From Devosia sp. XK-2 (lineage in GTDB: Bacteria; Pseudomonadota; Alphaproteobacteria; Rhizobiales; Devosiaceae), in assembly GCF_037113415.1 (NCBI RefSeq), contig NZ_CP146608.1, forward strand, positions 2,190,501 through 2,254,500: a stretch of DNA of 64,000 nucleotides, given 5' to 3'. The translations under genes were made by a program, and so were the position numbers. Under the pieces are notes generated by a model, which saw only the letters and a program-made list of their open reading frames with translations, did no database searches and was not told the DNA's origin. Positions 1 through 9,694 of this stretch are shown piece after piece (the first letter of the stretch is position 1; every line of letters starts with the position of its first letter).

Positions 1-221
1 TCATCGGCCTTGTCGGCAACACGGCCCACAATCATGTTGAGCAGCAAGAGCAACAGGGTCGGCAAGGCGTTGATAACGCCGATCTGGTCGGCCGGAATGC
101 CGTGCTCGCTGAGCCAGATGCCCAGAAAGACCGAGGCCACACCGCCCGGCAGATAAACGGTAAACTGATAAATGGATGCGCGCAGCTCGGGGGAATCCAA
201 GCGCGAAAGAACCGACGACAT
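1..221 (-). CDS. MFS-type transporter, N-terminal part only
   Basis: The first 73 residues of a membrane protein are visible; the rest lies off the left edge. After about 15 polar residues come two hydrophobic segments (about residues 16-37 and 46-65) followed by GRVADKAD, which resembles the cytoplasmic loop after helix 2 in major facilitator superfamily transporters. The ATG at 221 was chosen because GGGAG lies about 8 bases upstream in the mRNA. The substrate cannot be told from this fragment. The gene is read in the same direction as the following glycosyltransferase gene, but 110 bases separate them. Confidence 0.75.
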   Translation of the reverse strand, partial: MSSVLSRLDSPELRASIYQFTVYLPGGVASVFLGIWLSEHGIPADQIGVINALPTLLLLLLNMIVGRVADKAD

Positions 222-331
222 GAAAAGAACTCCCGGCGCAAAACGGCGCCGCGTGCCCTCAACTGCCTCGGAAGCGCGTCCGAGGCAAGGCCAATTCGCA
301 CTTGTCTGACATTTCTATCCCTTCACCCGGC

Positions 332-1429
332 CTACCCGACCTGCGCGAGAGAATGCTGCCGCACTGTCGCCGGCGTCAGGCCGGAGATGAATTGTTTCGC
401 GCTGGCCGCCCAGGTGAATTGCTCACCCAGCGCCCTGGCATGGGACCGCTCCAGCATCAGCGACCGGCGCACCGCAGCACCGAGGTCTTCACTCAGCGAC
501 CCTGCCCGCGGATCGGTCACCACGTCGCGCGGCCCGGTCACCGGATAGGCCGCCACCGGTGTGCCCGAGGCCAGGGCTTCGGTCAGCACATTGCCAAATG
601 TATCGGTGCGGCTGGGAAAGACGAACACATCGGCGCTGCGATAGGCAGCAGCCAATGCCTCGCCATGCAGATAGCCGATGAAATGCACCCGCGGATGCAG
701 CCGCTCCAGATGCACCCTGTCCGGCCCATCGCCGACAACGATCTTGGTGCCCGGCACGTCAAGGGCCAGAAAGGCCGCCACATTCTTTTCCGCCGAGATA
801 CGCCCGACATAGAGCAGATGCGGACCAGGCAGATCGGTGAACATGGTTTTTTCGCCCGGATGGAAACGCACCCCATCCACGCCCCTGCCCCAAAGGCTCA
901 GATGGGAAAAGCCATGGCCGCGCAATTCCTCACGTAGCGAGGGTGTTGGCACCATCGTCCTGATCGCCGGATCGTGGAACCAGCGCAGATAGCCATAGCT
1001 CCACTCTTCGGGCACTGGCAGCCGCGCGGCAGCATATTCGGGAAAGCGCGTGTGAAAGCTGGTGGTGAAGGCCTTGCCCCGTTCCAGGCAATAGCGTCGC
1101 GCCAAAAGCCCCAGCGGTCCCTCCGTGGCGATATGGATATGATGCGCCCTGGAACGGGCCATAGTCAGAAAGACAGCCCGTCGCGACGCCAGCGACAGCC
1201 TGATTTCAGGATAAGTCGGCACCGGAACGGTCCAGAATGGCTCCGGCGTCAGAAAGCTGACCTCATGCCCCCATTGCCGCAACTGTCCGGCCAGACTCTC
1301 CAATGTGCGGACAACACCATTGATCTGCGGTCGCCACGCATCGGTGACGATCAGGATACGACGACTGGTCAGTCCGGGGTCGATATACATGGCAGCACCA
1401 CGATTGCTCGCAATGCCATGATGGTGCAC
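332..1429 (-). CDS. Glycosyltransferase family 4 (GT-B fold)
   Basis: A 365-residue GT-B glycosyltransferase. The N-terminal half has the acceptor-domain pattern of GT4 enzymes (RRILIVTDAWRPQINGVVRT, then a T-S-F-H-T-R-F-P-E-Y segment). The C-terminal half has LLYVGRISAEKN and the donor-binding region FPSRTDTFGNVLTEALASG with the conserved E-x7-E. The closest family idea is glycolipid mannosyl- or glucosyltransferases (SqdX/MgtA-like); the sugar and acceptor are not certain. It lies 49 bases downstream of the LpxH-like gene on the same strand, and such pairs recur in Rhizobiales, suggesting a glycolipid or membrane-lipid job. The start is uncertain: ATG at 1429 and ATG at 1390 (MYIDPG) are both possible and neither has a strong ribosome binding site. 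Confidence 0.88.
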   Translation of the reverse strand: MHHHGIASNRGAAMYIDPGLTSRRILIVTDAWRPQINGVVRTLESLAGQLRQWGHEVSFLTPEPFWTVPVPTYPEIRLSLASRRAVFLTMARSRAHHIHIATEGPLGLLARRYCLERGKAFTTSFHTRFPEYAAARLPVPEEWSYGYLRWFHDPAIRTMVPTPSLREELRGHGFSHLSLWGRGVDGVRFHPGEKTMFTDLPGPHLLYVGRISAEKNVAAFLALDVPGTKIVVGDGPDRVHLERLHPRVHFIGYLHGEALAAAYRSADVFVFPSRTDTFGNVLTEALASGTPVAAYPVTGPRDVVTDPRAGSLSEDLGAAVRRSLMLERSHARALGEQFTWAASAKQFISGLTPATVRQHSLAQVG

Positions 1430-1478
1430 GACTTGCGCGTCGCGCCCGTGACGAGAAGGTGACGGTCAATTGACGGCG

Positions 1479-2279
1479 TTACTGCCCGGAAACGTGACGC
1501 AATTTCTGCTTGCGACCCTCGCCGGTCACCATCTCCGTCCACTTGATCAGCTCAAACTGGCCATCGTGATTCTCGACAATGGCCGTACAGCTTTCCACCC
1601 AGTCGCCGGTATTAATGTATTGGATGCCCAGCCGGTCATGGATGTCTGCGAAGTGAATATGGCCGCAGATCACACCATCCACGCCGCTTTCCTTGGCTTC
1701 ATGCACCAGGGCCTCCTCGAAGCGGCCAATGACCGAAACGGCATTCTTGACCTTCTGCTTGGCCCAGGCACTGAGCGACCAATATTGCAGCCCCAGCCGC
1801 CGGCGCACCCAATTGATGGCGATATTGACCCGCAGCGCCGCGTTATAGGCCCAGTCCCCGACATGGGCGAGCCACTTGGCGTTCATCACCACCACGTCAA
1901 ACTGATCGCCATGGATGACCAGATAAGTCTTGCCGGTCGCCGAAGTGTGGATCGTCCTGTCCACCAGCTCGATCTCGCCGAAATAGGTGCCCAGATATTC
2001 GCGCAGGAACTCGTCATGATTGCCCGGCAGATAGACGATCCGCGTACCCGCCGTCGCCTTGTCGAGCAAGAGCTGGACCAGTTCGTTATACTGCGCCGGC
2101 CAGTGCCACTGCTTGGCCAGCCGCCAGCCATCGAGAATATCGCCGACCAGATAGATGGTCTCGGCATCATGCGCGCGCAGAAATTCGGCCAGTTGCGCGC
2201 TGCGGATCGGCTTCATGCCAAGATGCACATCGGACAGGAAAAGCGCCCGAACGTGCCTGATCTCGCGACCTTCCGACAT
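1479..2279 (-). CDS. UDP-2,3-diacylglucosamine diphosphatase-like metallophosphoesterase
   Basis: A 266-residue calcineurin-like phosphoesterase. The dinuclear metal site is complete: SDVHLG (D17, H19), GDILDG (D47), GNHD (N87, H88), then HGDQFD and CGHIH. The WxxxWHWP segment near residue 52-61 is typical of the LpxH-related group of alphaproteobacteria. LpxH hydrolyses UDP-diacylglucosamine to lipid X in lipid A synthesis, but many rhizobial genomes use LpxI for that step, so this paralogue may act on another pyrophosphate-linked lipid precursor. Its partner is the glycosyltransferase immediately downstream, probably in one transcript. Confidence 0.85.
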   Translation of the reverse strand: MSEGREIRHVRALFLSDVHLGMKPIRSAQLAEFLRAHDAETIYLVGDILDGWRLAKQWHWPAQYNELVQLLLDKATAGTRIVYLPGNHDEFLREYLGTYFGEIELVDRTIHTSATGKTYLVIHGDQFDVVVMNAKWLAHVGDWAYNAALRVNIAINWVRRRLGLQYWSLSAWAKQKVKNAVSVIGRFEEALVHEAKESGVDGVICGHIHFADIHDRLGIQYINTGDWVESCTAIVENHDGQFELIKWTEMVTGEGRKQKLRHVSGQ

Positions 2280-2370
2280 CAGTTTGGGGTCTCCTCATCA
2301 CGGAAAGTCATCTTACCGGCTGTGCACGACGCTGAAAACACAAGGTCGGAGAAAACCGGGGAAAGTGTGC

Positions 2371-3459
2371 TCAATGCATGCGGGCTTTGAGTGCGACGAT
2401 ACGGTCATAGCTCTGGGCAATCCGTGCCGCAAAGGTCGGATCGGACGCCGCCTCGGCCAGCAGGATGTTCAACACCTCCTGCGCCAGGCCCGGCCGGTAA
2501 TCTGCCGTGTTGGAAAAAAGCAGAATATCCATGCCCGCCCGCACCGCCATGACAACCGTATCTTGCAACGAGAAATGGTCGCGAATGGCGCCCATCTCCA
2601 GGTCGTCGCTGATGACCACGCCGTCAAAGCCCAGTTCGCCGCGCAGCACACCATCGATCCAGCGCCTGGAAAGCGAGGACGGCGTCTGCGCATCACCCTC
2701 GGCATAATCCGCGTGATAAAGATGTCCCACCATGACCATGTCTACGAGGCCTTGGTCGATCAAGGCACGATAAGGCTCCAGCTCCGCCGGATCCCAGCTT
2801 CGCGTGATATCGACAAAACCCTCATGGCTATCAGCCGTCGAGGAACCATGACCGGGGAAATGCTTGAGCGCCGTCACCAGGCCCGCCGCATGATGGGCTC
2901 GGATGAAGGCCGCATCGTATGCCGTCACCAGTTCAGCATCGTCAGAAAACGCACGCCCGAACCGGGCGATGATCTGGTTCTCCGGATTGGAATTGAGATC
3001 GGCAACAGGGCCGAAATTCACCGAAAACCCTTGTTCGGCAACGCCCCAGGCCATGCGCAAATAGAGCGTCTCTGCCTGTTCCGGCGTATTGCGGGCGGCC
3101 ACCGTGGCCGCATTCGGGATCTCGGCAAATCCGACATCCCGTGTCAGCCGCTCCACCGCCCCGCCTTCCTGGTCCAGCGTGATGAAGGGCGCCAGGTCCG
3201 GTGCCGCCTCCCGGAACAGGGTATTCATTTCCCGCACGGTCTCGAGGCTGGTCACGTTCTTTTTAAGATACATGACGCCACCCAGTCGTCCCGCCGCCAG
3301 ATCGCTGGCCACGGCGCGAACACCGGCGTCTTTCGGCCCGTCGCCCTCAAAGCCCACGATGATCATCTGTCCGGCCATTTCTGCCAGCGTCGTTGCAGAC
3401 GCGGGCACTGTCAGCCAGGGCAAGGTGCATAGGACAATGATAAAACGCAGCACGGACAC
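2371..3459 (-). CDS. Glycoside hydrolase family 3 (beta-N-acetylhexosaminidase-like), exported
   Basis: A 362-residue single-domain GH3 enzyme. It has the diagnostic KHFPGHG motif with the following S-x-D-x-H segment that supplies the His/Asp acid-base pair of NagZ-type enzymes, and VVISDDLEMGA carrying the catalytic aspartate. LDQEGG and the R-x-G-RAFSDD region match as well. Unlike classical cytoplasmic NagZ, the protein begins with a hydrophobic stretch ending VPASA, a likely signal peptide cut near residue 22. This implies periplasmic cleavage of N-acetylglucosamine from muropeptides or other glycans. A second NagZ-like gene without signal, often found near scpA/scpB in this group, is not in the window. 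Confidence 0.88.
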   Translation of the reverse strand: MSVLRFIIVLCTLPWLTVPASATTLAEMAGQMIIVGFEGDGPKDAGVRAVASDLAAGRLGGVMYLKKNVTSLETVREMNTLFREAAPDLAPFITLDQEGGAVERLTRDVGFAEIPNAATVAARNTPEQAETLYLRMAWGVAEQGFSVNFGPVADLNSNPENQIIARFGRAFSDDAELVTAYDAAFIRAHHAAGLVTALKHFPGHGSSTADSHEGFVDITRSWDPAELEPYRALIDQGLVDMVMVGHLYHADYAEGDAQTPSSLSRRWIDGVLRGELGFDGVVISDDLEMGAIRDHFSLQDTVVMAVRAGMDILLFSNTADYRPGLAQEVLNILLAEAASDPTFAARIAQSYDRIVALKARMH

Positions 3460-3621
3460 TCACCTGCCAGGGAATCGGGCTCGCAGATTGCCGAGCAAAT
3501 GGCGGCAAGACAATGAACCTTTGCCGACCAAGACGCGGTTGCCCCGCGCCCGATCGCGTCGCTGTCCGGTCCGACGGACAAAGGGCCCGACGTGCGGCTC
3601 TCTTCGGCGTCGCCGTCCGAC

Positions 3622-3655
3622 AAGTGGGCGGTGGACCATTGCCCACCGCCCACTT
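3622..3655 (-). terminator. Inverted repeat after acs, candidate terminator
   Basis: A perfect 13-base stem (3622-3634 with 3643-3655) and an 8-base loop end only 5 bases after the acs stop codon. The strand transcribed from acs lacks a run of T after the stem, so termination may be weak or need Rho. A smaller stem (TGTCCG/CGGACA) lies just beyond. Confidence 0.55.
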
Positions 3656-3659
3656 GGTG

Positions 3660-5618
3660 CTAGGCGGGCTTGTTCTGGCGGTTGGCGATCAGATCATCCA
3701 CCACCGAAGGGTCGGCCAAGGTCGATGTGTCACCCAGAGAGCCGAATTCGTTCTCGGCCACCTTGCGCAGAATGCGGCGCATGATCTTGCCCGAACGGGT
3801 CTTGGGCAGACCCGGCGCCCATTGAATGAAGTCCGGCGACGCAATCGGCCCTATCTCCTTGCGGACCCAGTTGCGCAGCTCGACGCGCAGTTCGTCGCTG
3901 CTGGTCTCGCCCGCCATCAGCGTCACATAGCAATAGATGCCCTGTCCCTTGATGTCGTGCGGAAAGCCCACAACGGCGGCCTCGGAGACTTTCGGATGCG
4001 CCACCAGCGCGCTTTCGACCTCGGCCGTTCCCAGCCGGTGCCCGGAGACATTGAGTACGTCATCGACGCGGCCGGTAATCCAGTAATAGCCGTCTTCGTC
4101 GCGCCGGCAGCCATCGCCGGTGAAATAATTGCCCTTATAGGTCTCGAAATAGGTCGAGACGAAGCGGCCATGGTCACCCCAGATCGTGCGGGCTTGGCTG
4201 GGCCAGCTATCCTTGATGACTAGCACACCCTCGGCCTCGGCCTTGGTCTGCTCCTGCACCTTGCCCTCTGGGGAGAGCACTTCCGGCTGAATGCCGAAGA
4301 AGGGTTTCGTCGCCGAGCCCGGCTTGGTTGCGATCGCACCCGGGAACGGGGCAATCATGTGCCCGCCGGTTTCGGTCTGCCACCAGGCGTCGACAATCTC
4401 GCAGCGGCCCTTGCCCACCTTGTTATAGTACCAGAGCCAGGCTTCGGGATTGATTGGCTCGCCCACCGTGCCAAGCAGGCGCAGCGAGGGCATGTCGTGC
4501 TTTTCGACATATTCGGCCCCCGCCCCCATCAGCGCGCGGATGGCCGTCGGCGCGGTGTGGAAAATGTTGACCTTGTGACGCTCCACCACCTGCCAAAAGC
4601 GGCTGGCATCGGGCCAGGAGGGGATGCCCTCGAACATCACCGTGGTCGCACCATTGGCCAGCGGACCATAGACGATATAGCTGTGGCCCGTGATCCAGCC
4701 CACATCGGCCGTACACCAGAAAACGTCGCCTTTGCGATAATCGAAGCTGAGCTCGTGTGTAAGGGACGCGTAGGTGAGATAGCCGCCCTGGGTGTGCAGG
4801 ACGCCTTTGGGCTTGCCGGTGGAACCAGAGGTATAAAGGATGAACAGAGGATCTTCCGCATTCATCGGCTCAGGATCGTGGAACGGTTCGACGCCGGCAG
4901 CGGCCTCGTGCCACCACACATCGCGGCTGCCCTTCATCGGCACGTCGGCGCCGGTATTGTGCACCACCAGAACCTTGGAGACGCCGGGACAATCCTCCAG
5001 CGCCTTATCGACATTGGCCTTGAGCGGCACAGTCTTGCCGCCGCGACGGCCTTCGTCTGCGGTGATAACCACAGCTGAGTCGCAGTCATTGATGCGGCCA
5101 GCCAGCGAATCGGGCGAAAAGCCGCCGAACACCACCGAATGCACCGCGCCGATACGCGCACAGGCCAGCATGGCATAGGCCGCCTGCGGGATCATGGGCA
5201 AGTAGATGGTAACGCGGTCGCCCTTCTTCACACCCAACGACTTGAGCACATTGGCGCAGCGGCAGACCTTTTCGTGCAGCGTGCGATAGGAGATGTACTC
5301 AGCCTGATCATTGGGATTATCGGGTTCCCAGATGATGGCGATATCGTCGCCATGCTCGGCCAGGTGCCTGTCGATGCAATTGGCTGCAACATTGAGCACC
5401 CCATCCTCGAACCATTTGATCGACACATTGGGATATTCGAACGTGGTGTTCTTGATCTTGGTGGGGAAAGTCACCCAATCCAAGCGCTTGGCCTGCTCGG
5501 CCCAGAACCCGTCCGGATCCTGGATGGAGCGCTGGTAAAGCGCATCATATTGCTCGGCCGTTGTATGGGTGCGCGCGATCGCGGCCGCGCTTGGCTGGAA
5601 TAAGAGCTGGTCGCTCAT
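3660..5618 (-). CDS. acs: Acetyl-coenzyme A synthetase
   Basis: A 652-residue AMP-forming acetyl-CoA ligase, the normal length for Acs. It converts acetate, ATP and CoA to acetyl-CoA in the cytoplasm. Visible signatures: [11 protein letters not shown] (P-loop, AMP-binding), the WWQTETGG region of the acetate pocket, [14 protein letters not shown] (hinge and A8 motif), and [15 protein letters not shown] with the active-site lysine that is acetylated by Pat-type enzymes in other bacteria. The start at 5618 has a strong binding site, GGGAGG, about 6 bases upstream. It is transcribed away from the neighbouring acetyltransferase-like gene at 5810. Whether that neighbour modifies Acs is unknown; it does not look like the usual Pat. 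Confidence 0.97.
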   Translation of the reverse strand: MSDQLLFQPSAAAIARTHTTAEQYDALYQRSIQDPDGFWAEQAKRLDWVTFPTKIKNTTFEYPNVSIKWFEDGVLNVAANCIDRHLAEHGDDIAIIWEPDNPNDQAEYISYRTLHEKVCRCANVLKSLGVKKGDRVTIYLPMIPQAAYAMLACARIGAVHSVVFGGFSPDSLAGRINDCDSAVVITADEGRRGGKTVPLKANVDKALEDCPGVSKVLVVHNTGADVPMKGSRDVWWHEAAAGVEPFHDPEPMNAEDPLFILYTSGSTGKPKGVLHTQGGYLTYASLTHELSFDYRKGDVFWCTADVGWITGHSYIVYGPLANGATTVMFEGIPSWPDASRFWQVVERHKVNIFHTAPTAIRALMGAGAEYVEKHDMPSLRLLGTVGEPINPEAWLWYYNKVGKGRCEIVDAWWQTETGGHMIAPFPGAIATKPGSATKPFFGIQPEVLSPEGKVQEQTKAEAEGVLVIKDSWPSQARTIWGDHGRFVSTYFETYKGNYFTGDGCRRDEDGYYWITGRVDDVLNVSGHRLGTAEVESALVAHPKVSEAAVVGFPHDIKGQGIYCYVTLMAGETSSDELRVELRNWVRKEIGPIASPDFIQWAPGLPKTRSGKIMRRILRKVAENEFGSLGDTSTLADPSVVDDLIANRQNKPA

Positions 5619-5809
5619 CGTCTTCCTCCCTTATCTCTCCCGGCATCCGTTCTAATGTTCCGCCAGCAAGGCGGCAAGGCCCAGTACCTGCGACTTATTA
5701 GGTATTTACGGCATGGGGATATGCCGAAATGGCAGGGCACTGGACGTTAACCGCTTTGCACTAGCTTACGGCAAGGGCGCCATGTGCCGGCCGCCGGAGG
5801 GAACAGCTT

Positions 5810-6373
5810 ATGGCAGAAATGACCATTCGGGCCGCAACTCTCGCGGACCTCGACCTCGTGCATCGGGAGCTTACGGACGTAATCCACAGCTCGCCGCACT
5901 ATAGCGATCATTTCAAGCAATATGAGGCGGGTCGCCTCAACAAGACCTTTCTCAAGGGCCTCATGTCGATCGATCCCTGGCACATCATGCTGATGTGTGC
6001 CGATGGCGTACCCGGGGGCGCTATGGTGTCAGGCCCTGAACTGGGCGCCATCTTTCGATATTGGAGCTGGGTCTTCCCGTCCCATCGCCAATCCAAGCTG
6101 GCGCTGTTTGGCATGCGCGAATTTGATGCGCATTGGGACAACACCCGCTTCCACAAGGCCTATACCTTCGTCCGGCCGGAAAACGACGTCGCCCGCATGC
6201 TGCTCAAGCGGTATGGCTATACCGAGACGGTGCTGCTCAAGCAGCACATTTTCGGCCAGGATTATCTGCTGATCGAAAAGTTCTACACGCGCACCGATGC
6301 GCCATACGACAGCGGCTATGTGGGACGGCTGGGGCAGCTGAAAAAGCGACTCAAAACGCTGGTGGGCGGCTGA
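5810..6373 (+). CDS. GNAT-like N-acetyltransferase family protein
   Basis: A 187-residue protein starting MAEMTIRAATLADLDLVHRE, an opening seen in GNAT proteins (first strand then helix). The middle has aromatic-rich segments (IFRYWSWVFPSHRQSKLALFGMREFD) and YTFVRPENDVARMLLKRYGY, which resembles the late GNAT motif where a side chain near R/L-x-x-x-GY packs on CoA. The usual Q/RxxGxG/A pyrophosphate loop is not obvious, so activity is uncertain. GGAGGG lies 8 bases before the ATG. The gene is divergent from acs and convergent with the flippase gene, with only 3 bases between stops. Confidence 0.65.
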   Translation: MAEMTIRAATLADLDLVHRELTDVIHSSPHYSDHFKQYEAGRLNKTFLKGLMSIDPWHIMLMCADGVPGGAMVSGPELGAIFRYWSWVFPSHRQSKLALFGMREFDAHWDNTRFHKAYTFVRPENDVARMLLKRYGYTETVLLKQHIFGQDYLLIEKFYTRTDAPYDSGYVGRLGQLKKRLKTLVGG

Positions 6374-6376
6374 TTT

Positions 6377-7699
6377 CTACTCTGCGGCGACGATCAGGCG
6401 CGTCCTCACCCATTGCCGGATCGATACGTCGATCTGGGCAGTCCGCAGAGCGATAAGCCACAGCGCCACCGACCAGACCGAAATGGCGATGATTGCCGCC
6501 AGCGCCGCGCCGACAAGATGGAAGACAGGCACGAGGACGAAATTCCCGGCCACAAGCGTGCCCACGCCGAGCAACACTGCCGGCAAACTGGCCCAGGGCC
6601 GGTCGTGAATGGACAGTACCATGGACGCCGGACCCATGACGGAGCGGACGACAAGCCCAAGGCATAGAATCGCCAGCGGCAGGGCACCGGCGGTGAAGTC
6701 CGGCCCGAACAGCAGCAGGGCGAACGGCGCGCCAACAAGCACAAGGCCGAACAGCACCAGCGAAACGATGCTCGCCGCCAGGTTAGCCTCGCCCAGCTTG
6801 CGGTGGAACGCTGCCCGATCCGATTTGGCCTCGCTTTCAAACATGTCCGGCAGAATGACCGCATAGACAGCGGCAACGCCGAACGACACCAGCGCGAACA
6901 CGCGCGTACAGACGCCAAAAATCGCCAGTTCCTCGCGCCCGAGCAGATTGGCAAGCAGCAACAGATCGATATCGAAGAAGAAGTCCGTGGCCAGCGTAAT
7001 CAAGGCCCAGGGCGCAGCGAAGCGCCACCAACGCGGCACGTCGGCGCCGCGCGTCTCGGCTAGGTCTCCCACTTGCGGCAGCGTGGCGATAACAAAGCCC
7101 ATATGTACCAGCGCAATCAGCACATAGCCCAGGGCGATGATCCAGAGCATGACGCCAAAGGCCTCTTCGGGCGGTTGCAGCACCGCGGCGCAGCCAAGCA
7201 CGGCCCCCAGAACCAGCATGGGCCGGAAAATGCCATCGGCGAAAAACCCGGCAAAAGGCCGCTTCAGGCCGACCAGCACCGCCCCATTGACGTAGACGAG
7301 CGCAGTCGCCAGCGCCAGCATAGCCACGGGGATGAAATGGACCGCCACCACGTGCGTGCCCAGATCGAACCAATCGAGCGCGGCAGGACCAAGCAGCGCC
7401 ACCGCCAGGAAGGCCAGCCCGACATGCCCATAGGCGCGAAACAGGAAGGCGACCAGTTGCCGCCGGTCATTATGCGCCCGATATTCGGCCGCGAAATAGG
7501 TGCCAATGGTCTGAAAACCTAGCGGCATGGCAACAGCAATCAGGTTGACCGCGGCGATGATGATCAGATAGTCACCCAGTATCGCCGCCCCCCAGACCTG
7601 TGCGATGAACGCCTGCACGAGGAAGACGAGGCCGGCCCCGAATAGGCGACCGCCGAAGATGATCGTAGACTGCGATGCCAACCGGCGCGCCAGACTCAT
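6377..7699 (-). CDS. Lipopolysaccharide/oligosaccharide flippase-type membrane protein
   Basis: A 440-residue polytopic membrane protein with about 12-14 hydrophobic helices and short polar loops, matching the MOP-superfamily polysaccharide transporters (Wzx/RfbX-like). Features seen are an N-terminal SLARRLASQSTIIFGGRLFGAGLVF segment and repeated helix-breaking glycines and prolines. Such proteins move lipid-linked saccharides across the inner membrane. The start was set at the ATG at 7699 because it overlaps the stop of the upstream gene as ATGA, giving translational coupling; a longer reading from 7774 lies inside the upstream gene. Coupling with a FemAB-like gene suggests a shared envelope polymer pathway. 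Confidence 0.85.
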   Translation of the reverse strand: MSLARRLASQSTIIFGGRLFGAGLVFLVQAFIAQVWGAAILGDYLIIIAAVNLIAVAMPLGFQTIGTYFAAEYRAHNDRRQLVAFLFRAYGHVGLAFLAVALLGPAALDWFDLGTHVVAVHFIPVAMLALATALVYVNGAVLVGLKRPFAGFFADGIFRPMLVLGAVLGCAAVLQPPEEAFGVMLWIIALGYVLIALVHMGFVIATLPQVGDLAETRGADVPRWWRFAAPWALITLATDFFFDIDLLLLANLLGREELAIFGVCTRVFALVSFGVAAVYAVILPDMFESEAKSDRAAFHRKLGEANLAASIVSLVLFGLVLVGAPFALLLFGPDFTAGALPLAILCLGLVVRSVMGPASMVLSIHDRPWASLPAVLLGVGTLVAGNFVLVPVFHLVGAALAAIIAISVWSVALWLIALRTAQIDVSIRQWVRTRLIVAAE

Positions 7700-8874
7700 A
7701 GGAACTCTTCTGCCAGCGGCGCAGGCACCTGATCCGGTTTGGCGAGCCCAGGCCGCACCGCCTCGACATACCACCGCAACTGGTTAACGACCTCACGGGC
7801 GGCAAATGCCCCCGCTCCCAGTGCATAGGCCAGGGGGCGGGCCGCGAAATTAGTCACCGGCGGCACCGGGCGGATCAATCCGGCATCGCCCACCATGCCC
7901 TTCTTGAACTGGTGCAACCCTCGGAAACCATCCGTACCGCCAAGATCATACCAGCGCGCGCGTGTGTGATCGCGCAACCAGCGGACAATGTGCCAATGCA
8001 TGAAATAGCCGGCACGCAGCGGCAGTGCCTTTTCATTGGTAGCACCATAGAGATAGACCGCCCGATCCCCCGCCTTGAAGATCAGGGCGCCGGCAACCAG
8101 TTCGCCCTGGTGCCGCACAAAGAACAATTCGGGCCGCAGCGGCTCGTCCATCGCCATAAGGACATCGAGCGTTTCAAACGCGGAATGGTCGGGAAATTGC
8201 TTCCGGTCGCTCATCGCCGCATAAAGAACTTTGAAATCACCCACACAGTCGGCCTCGGCATGTTCGAAGCTGAGCCCGGACTTTTCCGACTTGTTGAGCT
8301 GGCGCCGCCAGGTCTGGTCGAAGCTCTTGCGCTGCGCCTCGTCGGACAGCCGCAGATTGACCAGATAGCGGTTGGGAAACCGCAGCGTCGCTCCCCGCTT
8401 GAAGCCGCGATCCCGCAAGGCGCGATATTCAAAATTGGTCTGGCCCGTACCGGCATGCGGCAGCACTGAAAGCATCATGCCGCGCTTGTCGGCATATTCG
8501 GCCACCAATGCCTCAACCATGCCCTGATAAAGTGCTTCGCTATCGCTCGCTCTCGCATCGGCCAGCATCGGACCCCATTTGATAACCGCGATCCGACCCA
8601 ACCCTAACGGCAGCCGCTGCACCATTACCAGCGCACCGCCCACGATGCGGCCCTGATGCTCGAACAGCCGCGGCTCTGGCGCAACGCCGGGCCAGCGGAT
8701 CGTCGCAAAGGCAAAAAGCTGTTCCTGGCAGATGCCGTCGAAGCCGGAAATAGCCGCGTCCCAGTCCCGTCCCTCGATCGCGCGCGAGGCGATCAAAGGG
8801 CCGGCGGCGGCACGACTGGCCGTCATGGCGTCGGGAGACACTCGGTCTTGAGCGATTTGGGCAGACACGGACAT
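7696..8874 (-). CDS. FemAB-like / GNAT-fold aminoacyl or acyl transferase
   Basis: A 392-residue protein with the double-GNAT arrangement of the FemAB (peptidoglycan bridge) family. The second half shows RKSFDQTWRRQLNKSEKSGL, an uptake and display region (LVAGALIFKAGDRAVYLYGA), and WYDLGGTDGFRGLHQFKKG, very close to the conserved W-x-D-x-GG-x10-FK motif of this family. In alphaproteobacteria such proteins are more often linked to exopolysaccharide or lipid-linked sugar modification than to peptidoglycan bridges. Its last codons overlap the flippase start as ATGA, so the two are made together and probably act on the same envelope molecule. The acyl or aminoacyl donor is unknown. Confidence 0.82.
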   Translation of the reverse strand: MSVSAQIAQDRVSPDAMTASRAAAGPLIASRAIEGRDWDAAISGFDGICQEQLFAFATIRWPGVAPEPRLFEHQGRIVGGALVMVQRLPLGLGRIAVIKWGPMLADARASDSEALYQGMVEALVAEYADKRGMMLSVLPHAGTGQTNFEYRALRDRGFKRGATLRFPNRYLVNLRLSDEAQRKSFDQTWRRQLNKSEKSGLSFEHAEADCVGDFKVLYAAMSDRKQFPDHSAFETLDVLMAMDEPLRPELFFVRHQGELVAGALIFKAGDRAVYLYGATNEKALPLRAGYFMHWHIVRWLRDHTRARWYDLGGTDGFRGLHQFKKGMVGDAGLIRPVPPVTNFAARPLAYALGAGAFAAREVVNQLRWYVEAVRPGLAKPDQVPAPLAEEFL

Positions 8875-9001
8875 GGTTCTAGTTCCGGCAGATGCGCGAT
8901 CAACCGGACGCTAGACCCGCGAAGTGTGCAAATCCCTATCCCGTCGGAACAAATGCCGCAAACCTTTGGCCGTGGTTACCAAAGACTATCGCGGCAGAAC
9001 G

Positions 9002-9694
9002 TCAATGGACCGGAGCCGCAACATGTGGCGTGTAAAGGAAGGGGATTTCGGGAAGAGCGACGAAAGCGCCCAGCCCTTCGAGGGCCATCCGCACCGCAAC
9101 CAGGAGGATGATGATGAGACCAATCCAGGCGATCCATCGATAGCGATGCAGCAGCCGCGCAATAAAGGTCGCGGCAACACCCATAAGGACGACGGAAAGA
9201 GCAAGGCCGAAAATCAGCGCTTCGAAATGGTGCTGCGCTGCGCCCGCAACGGCCAGCACATTGTCGAGCGACATGGAAACGTCCGCGATGATGATCTGCG
9301 TCACCGCCTGACGCAGGGTCTTCCGCGGCGCTTTGCCGGCAACGGAGCCATCCGCATTGAGGTCGGCACCGGCCAGCGCCTCCGTGGCCTCCTCCTCCTC
9401 CGCATCCGAGACCGTGAGTTCGCGATACATCTTCCAGCAAACCCACAACAGAAGAATGCCACCGGCAATCAGCAGACCGCCCCCAAGCGAAAGCAGTTGG
9501 GTAGTGATCAAGGCAAAACAGATGCGCAGCAGGGTCGCAGCGAGGATGCCGATCAGAATGGCGCGTTTGCGCAAATCGGCGGCCAGCCCGGCAGCCGCCA
9601 AGCCGATGACCACAGCGTTGTCGCCCGCCAGAACCAGATCAATCAGAATGACCTGCAGCAGGGAGGAAAAGAAACTGGGGTCGATGCCGAACAT
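9002..9694 (-). CDS. TerC family integral membrane protein
   Basis: A 230-residue TerC/YjbE-type membrane protein with about seven hydrophobic segments. The two family motifs with membrane-embedded acidic residues are present: LAGDNAVVIGLA near residue 22 and SMSLDNVLAVAG near residue 140. A charged, alanine-rich loop (about residues 94-118, EEEEATEALAGADLNADGS) separates the halves. TerC proteins are implicated in metal (often manganese) export that protects exported metalloproteins, and originally in tellurite resistance. The gene stands alone, with about 190 bases to the next gene upstream. That leader was searched for a manganese riboswitch, without a convincing match. Confidence 0.9.
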   Translation of the reverse strand: MFGIDPSFFSSLLQVILIDLVLAGDNAVVIGLAAAGLAADLRKRAILIGILAATLLRICFALITTQLLSLGGGLLIAGGILLLWVCWKMYRELTVSDAEEEEATEALAGADLNADGSVAGKAPRKTLRQAVTQIIIADVSMSLDNVLAVAGAAQHHFEALIFGLALSVVLMGVAATFIARLLHRYRWIAWIGLIIILLVAVRMALEGLGAFVALPEIPFLYTPHVAAPVH

